From positions 52,567 to 116,566 of the forward strand of contig JAFXYB010000029.1 of assembly GCA_017541975.1 (NCBI GenBank): DNA of 64,000 bases. Direction: 5' to 3'. Below, one piece after another: positions 34,236-42,537 of the stretch. A program made the position numbers and the translations under genes. Each line of letters starts with the position of its first letter. Position 1 is the stretch's first letter. A model generated the notes under the pieces. That model ran no database searches and was not told the origin of the DNA. It saw only the letters and a program-made list of their open reading frames with translations. Source of the DNA: a bacterium (GTDB lineage Bacteria > Bacillota_I > Bacilli_A > Izemoplasmatales > UBA1188).

Positions 34236-35097
34236 AGATAAAGATGAATGTTGGTGTGGATGTGGAAAAGAATACGCTTCATGCCATAAAGAATTCGACC
34301 AAAAATTAATAGAGGCAAGGAATTTAGGCTATCTAATTCCACCAAGAAGATTTATTAAAAACTCTCTTCAAATTGAAGGAATAAGGAAAGCCGGTATCCT
34401 AAATAACGGCTTATTAGATTATATTCAAGAAAATATTAAACCTCGTATGACAACTGAAGAAATCGATCGTCTCACAGTAAAATATCTTAAAGAACACGAC
34501 TGTGAGAGTGCTGATTACATGTATGAAGGCTACCCAAAACATCTTTGTACATCGGTAAATGATGTCGTATGTCATGGAATCCCATCTGATTATGTAATCT
34601 TAGATGAGGGGGATATCATAAACGTAGACGCAACAATCGTTCATAAAGGTTACTATGCTGATGCATCAAGAATGTTTATGATAGGTAAGGTTAAACCGAA
34701 CGCTGAAAAACTCGTTAGAGTTACTAAAGAATGCCTAGATATGGCAGTAGAAGCTATCGTTCCTTGGAAGACAACTCTAAATGACCTTGCGAAAGTCATA
34801 GAAGTTCACGCTAAAAAGAATGGTTTCTCAGTAGTTCATGAATACTGTGGCCATGGTGTAGGCCTTAAGATGCATGAAGATCCATATGTCCTACACTATC
34901 AAGTAAAAGAAAAAACATATTTAATTGTACCAGGAATGGTATTCACAATTGAACCAATGATCAATGAAGGTTCAAGATATCTATATTTAGATTATAAAGA
35001 TGGATGGACTGCGAGAACCAAGGATGGTAAACTCTCAGCACAATGGGAATATACCTTAGTTGTAAATGAGGATGGTGCAGAAATTCTATCTAAATAG
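34216..35097 (+). CDS. map: Methionine aminopeptidase, type I, with N-terminal SEC-C zinc motif
   Basis: 293 residues. It removes the initiator methionine from nascent proteins. The N-terminal SEC-C-like finger has C12, C14, C16, C23 and H24 (CWCGCGKEYASCH) before a catalytic domain of normal size. All five metal ligands are in recognisable motifs: INVDATI and YADASR (Asp), GHGVGLKMHEDP (His), FTIEPM (Glu) and QWEYTL (Glu). SEC-C-bearing MetAPs are known in Gram-positive bacteria and are thought to aid ribosome or protein docking. It is translated from within the end of the phosphatase gene (GAGG and AGAGG upstream). The ABC genes follow nine bases later. Confidence 0.95.
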   Translation: MDKVLIKDKDECWCGCGKEYASCHKEFDQKLIEARNLGYLIPPRRFIKNSLQIEGIRKAGILNNGLLDYIQENIKPRMTTEEIDRLTVKYLKEHDCESADYMYEGYPKHLCTSVNDVVCHGIPSDYVILDEGDIINVDATIVHKGYYADASRMFMIGKVKPNAEKLVRVTKECLDMAVEAIVPWKTTLNDLAKVIEVHAKKNGFSVVHEYCGHGVGLKMHEDPYVLHYQVKEKTYLIVPGMVFTIEPMINEGSRYLYLDYKDGWTARTKDGKLSAQWEYTLVVNEDGAEILSK

Positions 35098-35106
35098 GAG
35101 GTATTA

Positions 35107-37356
35107 ATGTTAAAGTTAGAAAATGTCGGTAAGATATATTCAACTGGTGATAACCTCTCTGTCGGTATTAGAAGGGTAAACATCGAATTTAATATTGGTG
35201 AATTCGTCGCAATAACCGGTGAATCTGGTTCTGGTAAATCGACTCTTTTAAATATTCTTTCAGGAATTGATTCCTATGAAGAAGGTGAAATGTATGTTTC
35301 TGGTGAAGAAACATCATATTTCACTCCTGAAGACTTAGAAGAATACCGCAATAAATACGTTGGATTTATCTTCCAAAATTATAATATTATCGATTCATAT
35401 ACAGTGCTTGAAAATGTTGAGGCAGCACTTCTTGCACTACCTCTTTCTAAAGAGGAAAGAAGAAAAAAGGCTCTATCTTTAATAGATAGAGTAGGTCTTT
35501 CAAAAAGAACCCACACTAAGGCATCTAAACTTTCTGGTGGTGAGAAACAAAGAGTTGTTATCGCAAGAGCTCTATCAAAAGACCCACCAATAATCGCTGC
35601 CGATGAACCAACCGGTAACCTCGATTCTAAATCAAGTAAAGAAATAATTGATTTACTTCATGAAGTATCAGAGAATAAACTCGTTTTAATCGTTACTCAT
35701 GATTTCAATGAAGTAGCTGATTATGCGACAAGAATAGTTAGAATCTATGATGGCGAAGTTAAGGAAGATCGTGAATTAAAAGAAACCAAGAAAGATAATC
35801 TTCCAAATCTTTTAGATACACCTAAAACAAAAGTATCATTCAAAGATAACATATCTTTAGCGATTAAAGATCTTTTTTCATCACCTAAAAGATCTATTTT
35901 CTATTTGATTGTTTTCCTATTCTTAAGTGTTATCATAACCTTCTCAATTGCGTTCTATCGCTATTTAGAATTAGGAGAAACCTACAGTAATCTCGGATCC
36001 CTCTCAAGCTTTAGATATCAAGACCAAAGACGTATCGTAATAAACAAAAAGGATAAATCACGTTTTACTCAAGATGAAATAAATTTACTCAATACATCAG
36101 ATGTAAAATTTATGATAAATGACGATTACTTTATCGACACATATCAAAATTACTATTTTGAAAATCCATATACCAGTGATGATTATAGAGTAAGTTCAGT
36201 GAATTATCAAACAATGCCAATAAGAGCGATGTCTGCAAGCGAACTCACAATAGGAAGACTACCAGAAAATGATAATGAAGTAGTTATCTCAGTCAATGAA
36301 AATTCATTTAATTATGGCTATGATACCAAAGAAGATTTCTTAAATAAAAAAATTGAAGACAATATGTATGGAGAAGTATATACAATTGTCGGTGTTGTTG
36401 ATATTTCTAATACTAAATATGTTCCAACAATCTATCATACTGATAGTAAATATGAAGAGAAGAGTTTCAGCTACTATCAAACATCATATTTGGATATAAA
36501 GTATACCAAAGATGGTGATAGCACAGATAATATCTTCTATATAACATCTGAACAACTCTTTATGAAAGATTCAACTCTTTCTGATGATGAATTCTCAATT
36601 GCATCATATAAAGAAAGCTATATTTTCTCATACTACACTAATGATTCACTATATCACTTTACATTTAGTGATTTTTATGGTGATGCCCTTACCTTAGATC
36701 TTAAATATAAAGAAAAAGCTGAATACAAATTAGAAGACAGCATAAAGAATAAAGCATTTTCATATATGGCAAAAGAAAATGTTTATTATCTAAGTGAAAA
36801 CAATTTCAATAAACTTTTTAATACCTATAAGAATCCAAATCAAGTATCGATATTCTTAAAGAATACTTTCAATATGAATTCATATAAGAGAGGAATAGAT
36901 GGCGATAAATATAACTATGTTATACCAACTGAGCTATCTGTCAATATTGAAGGACTTGATAAGATTGCCTCTGCCATCTATATCACTCTTGTAGGCATGT
37001 TCCTATTTGGTATTTTCTTCTTAACTTATGCGATACTTTTAAGATCAGTTAGAAGTAGAAAAGAAGATGTTGAGGTTCTAAGAACTATCGGTATCAAAAA
37101 GGAAAACATCACAATTCTTTTCGCATCAGAAATGATCGCATCCGCAACCATCGCCTTCTTTATCACAACCATCATCTTTATTATAATAAAGCTATCTATC
37201 AAAGATGCCTTTATAAAGGATGTTTTGAATGCTATAAACTGGTTTGATTTTGTAATAATCTATCTAGTTTTGTTCATCATGAGCGTCTTATTAAATATGC
37301 TCTTTAGTAAGAATGCCTTCAAGAAGACTGTCAAGAAGTCACTAGAGGAAAAGTAG
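35107..37356 (+). CDS. ABC transporter, ATPase fused to FtsX-type permease (MacB-like), copy 1
   Basis: 749 residues. The N-terminal ATPase (1 to about 225) has Walker A GESGSGKST at 38-46, signature LSGGEKQ at 142-148 and Walker B with DEPTGNLD from 166. A permease follows: one membrane helix near residue 265, a large extracellular domain (about 290-620), and three C-terminal helices. This is the MacB layout (ATPase plus FtsX permease in one chain), used for lipoprotein, peptide or antibiotic export or for signalling to the cell wall. AGGAGG precedes the ATG. It is followed after ten bases by a second protein of the same design, so the two probably form a heterodimer. Confidence 0.88.
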   Translation: MLKLENVGKIYSTGDNLSVGIRRVNIEFNIGEFVAITGESGSGKSTLLNILSGIDSYEEGEMYVSGEETSYFTPEDLEEYRNKYVGFIFQNYNIIDSYTVLENVEAALLALPLSKEERRKKALSLIDRVGLSKRTHTKASKLSGGEKQRVVIARALSKDPPIIAADEPTGNLDSKSSKEIIDLLHEVSENKLVLIVTHDFNEVADYATRIVRIYDGEVKEDRELKETKKDNLPNLLDTPKTKVSFKDNISLAIKDLFSSPKRSIFYLIVFLFLSVIITFSIAFYRYLELGETYSNLGSLSSFRYQDQRRIVINKKDKSRFTQDEINLLNTSDVKFMINDDYFIDTYQNYYFENPYTSDDYRVSSVNYQTMPIRAMSASELTIGRLPENDNEVVISVNENSFNYGYDTKEDFLNKKIEDNMYGEVYTIVGVVDISNTKYVPTIYHTDSKYEEKSFSYYQTSYLDIKYTKDGDSTDNIFYITSEQLFMKDSTLSDDEFSIASYKESYIFSYYTNDSLYHFTFSDFYGDALTLDLKYKEKAEYKLEDSIKNKAFSYMAKENVYYLSENNFNKLFNTYKNPNQVSIFLKNTFNMNSYKRGIDGDKYNYVIPTELSVNIEGLDKIASAIYITLVGMFLFGIFFLTYAILLRSVRSRKEDVEVLRTIGIKKENITILFASEMIASATIAFFITTIIFIIIKLSIKDAFIKDVLNAINWFDFVIIYLVLFIMSVLLNMLFSKNAFKKTVKKSLEEK

Positions 37357-37366
37357 GAGGCATATT

Positions 37367-39589
37367 ATGATTAAAATTACTGGATTAAACAAGTATTATA
37401 ATAAAGGCACTCGTAATGAAAATCATGTTATCAATGATTTCTCATATACTTTTAATGATCAAGGACTATACGTTCTTTTTGGGCCATCAGGTTCAGGTAA
37501 GACAACCCTCTTAAACGTTATTGGTTCACTAGATAACTTCGATAGTGGTGAAATAGTATTTGAGGATAGAACATTCAACAAGTATATTCCAAGAAAAGCT
37601 GATGATCTTAGAAATGAGATGATTGGATTCATCTTCCAAAACTACAACCTAATCGATTCAATGAGCGTATCAGAAAACATTGGAATCGTTCTCGATATGA
37701 TAGGTATCACCGATAAGGATGAACAAAAAAAGAGGATCGATGATTGTTTAAGTGCTGTAGGTCTATATAAGCATAGAAAAAGAAGCGTACTCGCTCTTTC
37801 TGGTGGTGAAAGACAAAGAGTTGCAATCGCAAGAGCGCTTGCGAAAAACCCTAAAGTTATCCTCGCTGATGAGCCTACAGGAAACCTCGATTCAAACAAC
37901 ACCTTTGAGGTAATGAATATAATCAAGAGAATCTCTCAAGAAAGACTCGTCATCTTAGTATCTCATGAAAAAGACCTAGTAGATTTCTATGCTGATCAAA
38001 TAATTGAAATCAAAGATGGTAAGATGGTATCTGATTATAAGAACTCATTATCATCTGAACTTAAACATAAAGATACAAGAAACATCTATCTTCAAGATTA
38101 TAAGAACGAATTAAAAGAAGTAGATAACATTAAACTTAATACCTATTCAGATGGAACAAATTCAGATTTAACATTTGATGTCATCTATAAGAATAATGAA
38201 ATCTACATCAAAGCTAAATCAACTGGTAAGATTCACTATATTGATAATAATAGTGAAATCAAACTATTAGATGCCAGTGAAAAAGAATTCCATAAGAAAC
38301 AAGCAGAATTCAAATCTGATTTCTCATTTGAATCCTTTAATAATGAAAAAGATACAAAGAAAAAGAAAGGATTCACATCAATCTTTAAATCAATCAAAAA
38401 TGGCTTTAAGGAACAGAGCTTCATCAAACACAGTAAGTTTGCATCAAGAGCTCTTGTTATTGCGGCAGTCATCTTTGCCTTTATGATTACAAACCTTTCG
38501 GCAATCTTCGATTTCAAAGAATCAGATTATGCATTCGCGCCAAACAATGTAGTAGAAGTTCAAATGACTCTAAAAGATTCATCAAACAATAAGACATTTG
38601 ATGAAATTTATAATCTATCTTTAACTGATGAAAGAATCGAATCTCTTCAAGAAGGTGGCGTTACTATCAGTGCCAACTTCTCTAAATTCTATCAATCTTC
38701 TGTCTTTGGTTTTTCAAGTATTAGTAATGTATTTTTAGCTAAAAAGACACCTAGTCTCAACTATAAACTCACTGTGGGTCGTGAAATAAACGATAAATAC
38801 GAAGTATTAATATCTAATTTTGTTGCGGATATGCTCATCGATTCACCCGGCGCTAAAAGTAATGGTATCACAAGCTATCAAGATTTAATTGGCGAAGAAA
38901 TCACAATGAATAATTATTCTAGATATGAATATTCAAATACCAATACTAAGAAATATAAAATAGTAGGTATCGTTAATAATAAATCAAAATCTGTGGTTTT
39001 ATCTAGTGATGACTTTAATGAAGTTGTAGATCCAACTAAATTCAATACATATAGTGATAGATGCTATATCTCTACATCAGATAGAGAGGCAGTAAAAGAA
39101 TTAGTTGAAAATATGGGTTATTCAAGCGTATTCTATTCACAAGAAAACGCAAGAAGTACTTTTATAAGTCAAAGAATAAGTGATCAAGCCACAAGAATAA
39201 TATCTCTTTCAATTATGACAATTGGAATTGTCATCTATCTAATTCTCTTAATTAGATCAAGTATGTTCCAAAAGATTAAAGAAATAGGAATTATGCGAAG
39301 CGTAGGCGCAAGAAGATTCGATATGGTATCAATTTATTCTGGCGAGATGTTTGCGATTACCACTAAAACATCTATCATAGGTTTTTCAATTGCCTATCTC
39401 ATAATCTTCTATTACAACACAAGATTCAGCCTAGATGGTTTTGGATTCAATATCGTTTCAACTGGACTTATTACTTATTTAGTTGGTGTACTTTTAATCT
39501 ATCTAATCAATATCATTTCAAGTATTATCCCAATCTTATTCTTAATGCATAAGACTCCAATTGAGATAATAAAGAAGTATGATATTTAG
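37367..39589 (+). CDS. ABC transporter, ATPase fused to FtsX-type permease (MacB-like), copy 2
   Basis: 740 residues, same layout as the gene before it: Walker A GPSGSGKTT at 39-47, LSGGERQ at 144-150, ADEPTGNLDS, then a charged linker (about 220-345), a first membrane helix near 360, an extracellular domain and three C-terminal helices. The long lysine-rich linker with KDTKKKKG is absent from copy 1. AGGAGG precedes the ATG. The next gene starts nine bases after the stop. It is the probable partner subunit of the preceding protein; the substrate is unknown. Confidence 0.88.
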   Translation: MIKITGLNKYYNKGTRNENHVINDFSYTFNDQGLYVLFGPSGSGKTTLLNVIGSLDNFDSGEIVFEDRTFNKYIPRKADDLRNEMIGFIFQNYNLIDSMSVSENIGIVLDMIGITDKDEQKKRIDDCLSAVGLYKHRKRSVLALSGGERQRVAIARALAKNPKVILADEPTGNLDSNNTFEVMNIIKRISQERLVILVSHEKDLVDFYADQIIEIKDGKMVSDYKNSLSSELKHKDTRNIYLQDYKNELKEVDNIKLNTYSDGTNSDLTFDVIYKNNEIYIKAKSTGKIHYIDNNSEIKLLDASEKEFHKKQAEFKSDFSFESFNNEKDTKKKKGFTSIFKSIKNGFKEQSFIKHSKFASRALVIAAVIFAFMITNLSAIFDFKESDYAFAPNNVVEVQMTLKDSSNNKTFDEIYNLSLTDERIESLQEGGVTISANFSKFYQSSVFGFSSISNVFLAKKTPSLNYKLTVGREINDKYEVLISNFVADMLIDSPGAKSNGITSYQDLIGEEITMNNYSRYEYSNTNTKKYKIVGIVNNKSKSVVLSSDDFNEVVDPTKFNTYSDRCYISTSDREAVKELVENMGYSSVFYSQENARSTFISQRISDQATRIISLSIMTIGIVIYLILLIRSSMFQKIKEIGIMRSVGARRFDMVSIYSGEMFAITTKTSIIGFSIAYLIIFYYNTRFSLDGFGFNIVSTGLITYLVGVLLIYLINIISSIIPILFLMHKTPIEIIKKYDI

Positions 39590-39597
39590 GAGGACAT

Positions 39598-40335
39598 ATG
39601 CCAACACCAATCATTATTCTCTTTATCTTTACAATATTATCAATCCTTGCGACAGCTTATATTGATAATTCTAAATATAATAAGTATTCTTATATTATAA
39701 AATCAGTATTTATGGTTTTATTAATGGCGATGTCTATAGTAGGATTCTTCATATCATTTGAAGGTATCAATGATAATCACTTATTATATGGAATCTTAAT
39801 GCTTATATTAATTACTTTATATTCACTAAGGAATTTGATAGTATTATTTATCAATAAATATAAAGGAATTGATGAAAATGTATTAAGATATATAGAAATA
39901 TATTCAAGTATGGCCTTTTATCTTTTATCATTCATTGTGATGGTAATATATCTTGGCTATTCCTTTGTATCAGCTATTTTTGCCTGCATATATGCGATTA
40001 TATTCTATACATCTATCTATTTATTAAAGAGAAAAGAGACAAAAGAAACAGTATTACTATATTTCATCTATGCACTAGTAATATCACTTTTTGCATCACT
40101 TCCATTAACCGCTCTTTTTGCGATGAATGATAGCTCAACTAGAATTCATATTGCCACATTTTTAACTATCGCTTCATCACTAATCTTTCTATCATCCATA
40201 TTTAAATATGGCGATGCCATCTTTAATACATATCCAAAAAATATTAAATTATCTAAGACAATTACATTTATAATTTATTCGTTAGGTTTGACTTTTATGT
40301 CCCTATCAATAACTTATATATTTCTTTGGTCTTGA
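39598..40335 (+). CDS. Seven-helix membrane protein of unknown function in the ABC operon
   Basis: 245 residues, about seven hydrophobic helices with short loops (for example TPIIILFIFTILSILATA at the start). No motif recognised. AGGAGG lies upstream, nine bases after the second ABC gene, so it belongs to the same transcript and may assist the transporter. The stop TGA is followed at once by TAA. The last codons (FLWS and the stop) are copied again at 42236 as part of the duplicated leader segment. Confidence 0.75.
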   Translation: MPTPIIILFIFTILSILATAYIDNSKYNKYSYIIKSVFMVLLMAMSIVGFFISFEGINDNHLLYGILMLILITLYSLRNLIVLFINKYKGIDENVLRYIEIYSSMAFYLLSFIVMVIYLGYSFVSAIFACIYAIIFYTSIYLLKRKETKETVLLYFIYALVISLFASLPLTALFAMNDSSTRIHIATFLTIASSLIFLSSIFKYGDAIFNTYPKNIKLSKTITFIIYSLGLTFMSLSITYIFLWS

Positions 40336-40365
40336 TAAGTTAAAAAATTGGTGAATTATATATCA

Positions 40366-40371
40366 TATAAT
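40366..40371 (+). promoter_or_regulatory. -10 box of the left T-box leader
   Basis: TATAAT identical in position to that of the right copy (42282-42287). No convincing -35 at 17 bases in either copy. Confidence 0.5.
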
Positions 40372-40372
40372 A

Positions 40373-40611
40373 GCGCTGACGGAGAGCGCAAATATCTAAA
40401 AGTAGCACAAGAGAGCAGTTTAAGGTAAAAGTCTGTCTATAATTTGGATATTTGGAATCACTCCTGAGCTGGTCAGTTGAACTAACAGTAATTTGACCCG
40501 GAATTGACCCGTTATAGTCAAGGCATATTAAGATGTATGCTTAAATCAAGTATGTAAAATGAAGTTTTTTCGACTTCATCTTGTTTTAAGGTGAAGACGT
40601 TATTTTTTGTG
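40373..40611 (+). ncRNA. T-box leader (isoleucine specifier), left copy upstream of the XRE gene
   Basis: Stem I elements are in order: GCTGACGGAGAG (K-turn/GA region), AGTAGC, AGAGAGC and the distal loop. The specifier segment GGAATCACTCCTGAGC has ATC (Ile) at 40457-40459. Stem III follows as CAGTAATTTGACCCGG with CCCGTTA. A terminator (CTTCATCTT/AAGGTGAAG, then TTATTTTTT) closes it at about 40571-40611, with one A-A mismatch not present in the right copy. It now precedes the XRE gene by about 200 bases instead of ileS, so it may be a stranded or repurposed leader. Confidence 0.8.
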
Positions 40612-40639
40612 AGATAGAATTATAATGTAAAACAAAGAT

Positions 40640-40814
40640 GTTATAGTTGTTTTTTACAAGTTTATTACTCGTAATAACAATAATTGACTATAACAATTCG
40701 TTTAATTAAACTAAAACAGACTGTTATACTATTTTTGAAGTATCAACTATTAGTGTTTAGGAAAAAATTGTATTTATCCTTAGAATAAAGGTGTACAAAA
40801 AGGAGGCAAGAATA
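40640..40814 (+). promoter_or_regulatory. Palindrome-rich region before the XRE gene
   Basis: Contains TTATTAC-TC-GTAATAA (perfect 7-base arms), the wider pair TTATAGT/ACTATAA around it, a TTGACT -35-like hexamer and a TATACT -10-like hexamer. These suit an autoregulated XRE promoter, but hexamer spacing is not ideal. Confidence 0.4.
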
Positions 40815-41852
40815 ATGGCAAGAAAAATTGGTGATCGAATTAAGGAATTAAGAAATAAAAAAGAACTTACACAAGCAGAGTTGGCAGACAAGTTAGGCTT
40901 CACTTCTCAAACTGTTAGCAATTGGGAAAGCGGAATAAGAGAGCCTGATATAGACTCTCTTACTCAACTTGCGTCTCTGTTTAATGTTAGTCTTGATTAC
41001 TTACTTTTAGGGAAACAAGAAACTTTATTACATTCAATGAGATGTCCTGTGTGCGGTGGAGATAGATTCGTTAAACCATACAATTTTAATAGTTTGTATA
41101 AAGAAGGCAAAGTTACTTGTATTAAATGTGGATACACTTTCTCAATTCGTTCTGATATTAAAGTTCAGTATTTTGAAAAACTTAAAGAATTGAAAATAGT
41201 TTTAAACAGCATCTTATTAGCGGAAACCGAGCTTAAACAGTTGGAAAACAAAAAGGGTGATGTTTCTCAATTTAAAAAAGAATTAAAAAATTTAAAGAAA
41301 AAACAACAATTGTTGAGAGAATTAGGCGAAGAAAACAAAATTGCTCGCTCTATAGACGAGTCAATCAAAGAACTTGAAATGATTATTGTTGGTGGTAAAG
41401 ATGAAAGCATAATAAGAAATTGTGACAACTTGGAAATTGAAATCAAAAGACTAAAAAGTCAACGTGACCTAATAATTCATCAATTACGAGATCCTTTTAA
41501 AAAAGATGTTGACATAATCAAAGAAGCGTCGGATAAAAATCTTGCTAATTTAGAAAAAGAAATAATTAGAGAATGTTTGGATAATGAAATGGATAATTAT
41601 CCTCATCCATCGCTATTAAACCCATCCACATATTATCAAATAATTAAACTAGATGATTCGTTTATTGAATCTTATGATAAACTTTTAAGTGTTTTAGGAA
41701 CACTAAGATTAAAACCAATTCATTTAACTGATGATGCTGAAAAAGCTGAATATATCCTTGTTGAAAGTGATGAAAGAAAGCATCAAATTGGTGACAAAGC
41801 TATATCAACTAAAGAGTTCGAAAATTATTGGGGCATCACCTTCCACCTATAA
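40815..41852 (+). CDS. XRE-family regulator with zinc ribbon, coiled coil and BRCT-like tail
   Basis: 345 residues from ATG 40815, which has AAGGAGG ten bases upstream; a GTG at 40791 lies before that ribosome binding site and is rejected. Residues 7-65 are an XRE helix-turn-helix (TQAELADKLGFTSQTVSNWE). C77-x2-C80 and C102-x2-C105 form a zinc ribbon. About 115-240 is lysine/glutamate-rich coiled coil. The last 60 residues (KPIHLTDDAEKAEYILV, then KAISTKEFENYW) recall the end of a BRCT domain. I do not know a family with this order. TTG leucine codons are more frequent than in neighbours. The gene sits between two copies of the isoleucine T-box leader, so it is probably acquired. Confidence 0.8.
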   Translation: MARKIGDRIKELRNKKELTQAELADKLGFTSQTVSNWESGIREPDIDSLTQLASLFNVSLDYLLLGKQETLLHSMRCPVCGGDRFVKPYNFNSLYKEGKVTCIKCGYTFSIRSDIKVQYFEKLKELKIVLNSILLAETELKQLENKKGDVSQFKKELKNLKKKQQLLRELGEENKIARSIDESIKELEMIIVGGKDESIIRNCDNLEIEIKRLKSQRDLIIHQLRDPFKKDVDIIKEASDKNLANLEKEIIRECLDNEMDNYPHPSLLNPSTYYQIIKLDDSFIESYDKLLSVLGTLRLKPIHLTDDAEKAEYILVESDERKHQIGDKAISTKEFENYWGITFHL

Positions 41853-42051
41853 CCTTCTCATAAGTCTTACACCCAATATTTTCTAACAAACAAAAAACCA
41901 GAGTTTTACTTACAATCTTACTGGCTTTTTGTTTGTTGGCAGCTTCAACAGTTTCAAAAAGTAGCGAGTCTCCCCACATGCCTCCCATGTTATTCCACTC
42001 ATAAATATAGATGTGGTAAGTATCTTTTATAAATGAAACCTTTTTTATCTC
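41836..42051 (-). pseudogene. Possible C-terminal remnant of a gene (71 open codons, no start)
   Basis: On the minus strand a frame bounded by TAA (42054-42052) and TGA (41838-41836) is open for 71 codons and reads like a folded protein end (YEWNNMGGMWGDSLLFETVE onward), but it has no plausible start. It overlaps the XRE stop and contains the hairpin at 41885. It could be a truncated tail left by rearrangement, or chance. Confidence 0.25.
41885..41939. terminator. Hairpin after the XRE gene
   Basis: AACAAACAAAAA and CCAG pair with CTGG and TTTTTGTTTGTT across a 19-base loop. It is A-rich on one side and T-rich on the other, so it can terminate the XRE transcript. Confidence 0.65.
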
Positions 42052-42053
42052 TT

Positions 42054-42235
42054 AAGCTATGTTGATATTCGAATTCCAAATGGCATAAAAACCCGCTTTT
42101 TCTCGTTTTTCGCTCATAGAGCAACGATTTGGCAGTGAGTAATTTTTCACATGGCGACCCTTGGATTGGTGTGGAAATACATTGATGGAGTGATATATAA
42201 AACTATATATAAGCTTGTTAAAACACAAACTCGTT
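42054..42235. other. Non-coding stretch with nested inverted repeats
   Basis: Between the XRE hairpin and the right leader copy. CCAAAT (42076-42081) pairs with ATTTGG (42127-42132), enclosing GCTC-ATA-GAGC (42112-42122). No gene supported; possibly a structured RNA or the end of the inserted element. Confidence 0.3.
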
Positions 42236-42281
42236 TTTCTTTGGTCTTGATAAGTTAAAAAAATTGGTGTATTATATATCA

Positions 42282-42287
42282 TATAAT
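42282..42287 (+). promoter_or_regulatory. -10 box of the ileS T-box leader
   Basis: TATAAT directly upstream of the T-box stem I; transcription would begin near 42290-42295. Confidence 0.55.
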
Positions 42288-42288
42288 A

Positions 42289-42526
42289 GCGCTGACGGAG
42301 AGTGCGAATATCTAAAAGTAGCATAAGAGAGCAGTTTAAGGTGAAAGTCTGCCTATGAGTCGGATATTTGGAATCACTCCTGAGCTGGTCAGGTGAACTA
42401 ACAGTAATTTGATCCGGAATTGACCCGTAATCGTCAAGGCATATTCAGATGTATGCTTAAATCAAGTATGTAAAATGAAGTTTTTTCGTCTTCATCTTGT
42501 TTTAAGGTGAAGACGTTATTTTTTGT
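42289..42526 (+). ncRNA. T-box leader (isoleucine specifier) of ileS
   Basis: Stem I: GCTGACGGAGAG, then AATATC pairing with GGATATT, AGTAGC and AGAGAGC. Specifier region GGAATCACTCCTGAGC with ATC at 42373-42375, then stem III CAGTAATTTGATCCGG / CCCGTAA. The terminator is a 12-pair stem, CGTCTTCATCTT with AAGGTGAAGACG, followed by a T-rich run at 42517-42524. An alternative hairpin ATGAAG/CTTCAT at about 42475-42495 could act as antiterminator. Uncharged tRNA-Ile would be expected to raise ileS expression. The canonical T-box sequence (AGGGTGGNACCGCG) was not found, which is odd for this class. Confidence 0.85.
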
Positions 42527-42537
42527 GAGGTAAAATT

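Larger units (their letters stand above)
40321..40623 (+). repeat. Left copy of the duplicated segment (gene end plus T-box leader)
   Basis: Matches 42236-42539 from TTTCTTTGGTCTTGATAA to the AATTAT next to the ileS start codon. By eye about 18 substitutions and one indel in about 303 bases (roughly 94% identity). It includes the last five codons of the 39598 gene. The right copy ends exactly at the ileS ATG; here the similarity stops and unrelated AT-rich sequence begins. Confidence 0.9.

Noticed and set aside
40791..40814. GTG start for the XRE gene
   Set aside because: AAGGAGG lies between it and the ATG at 40815, so the ATG is the start.
42052..42324. 90-codon minus-strand open frame
   Set aside because: It overlaps the T-box leader and promoter in the wrong direction, has no ribosome binding site and no motif I can trust.
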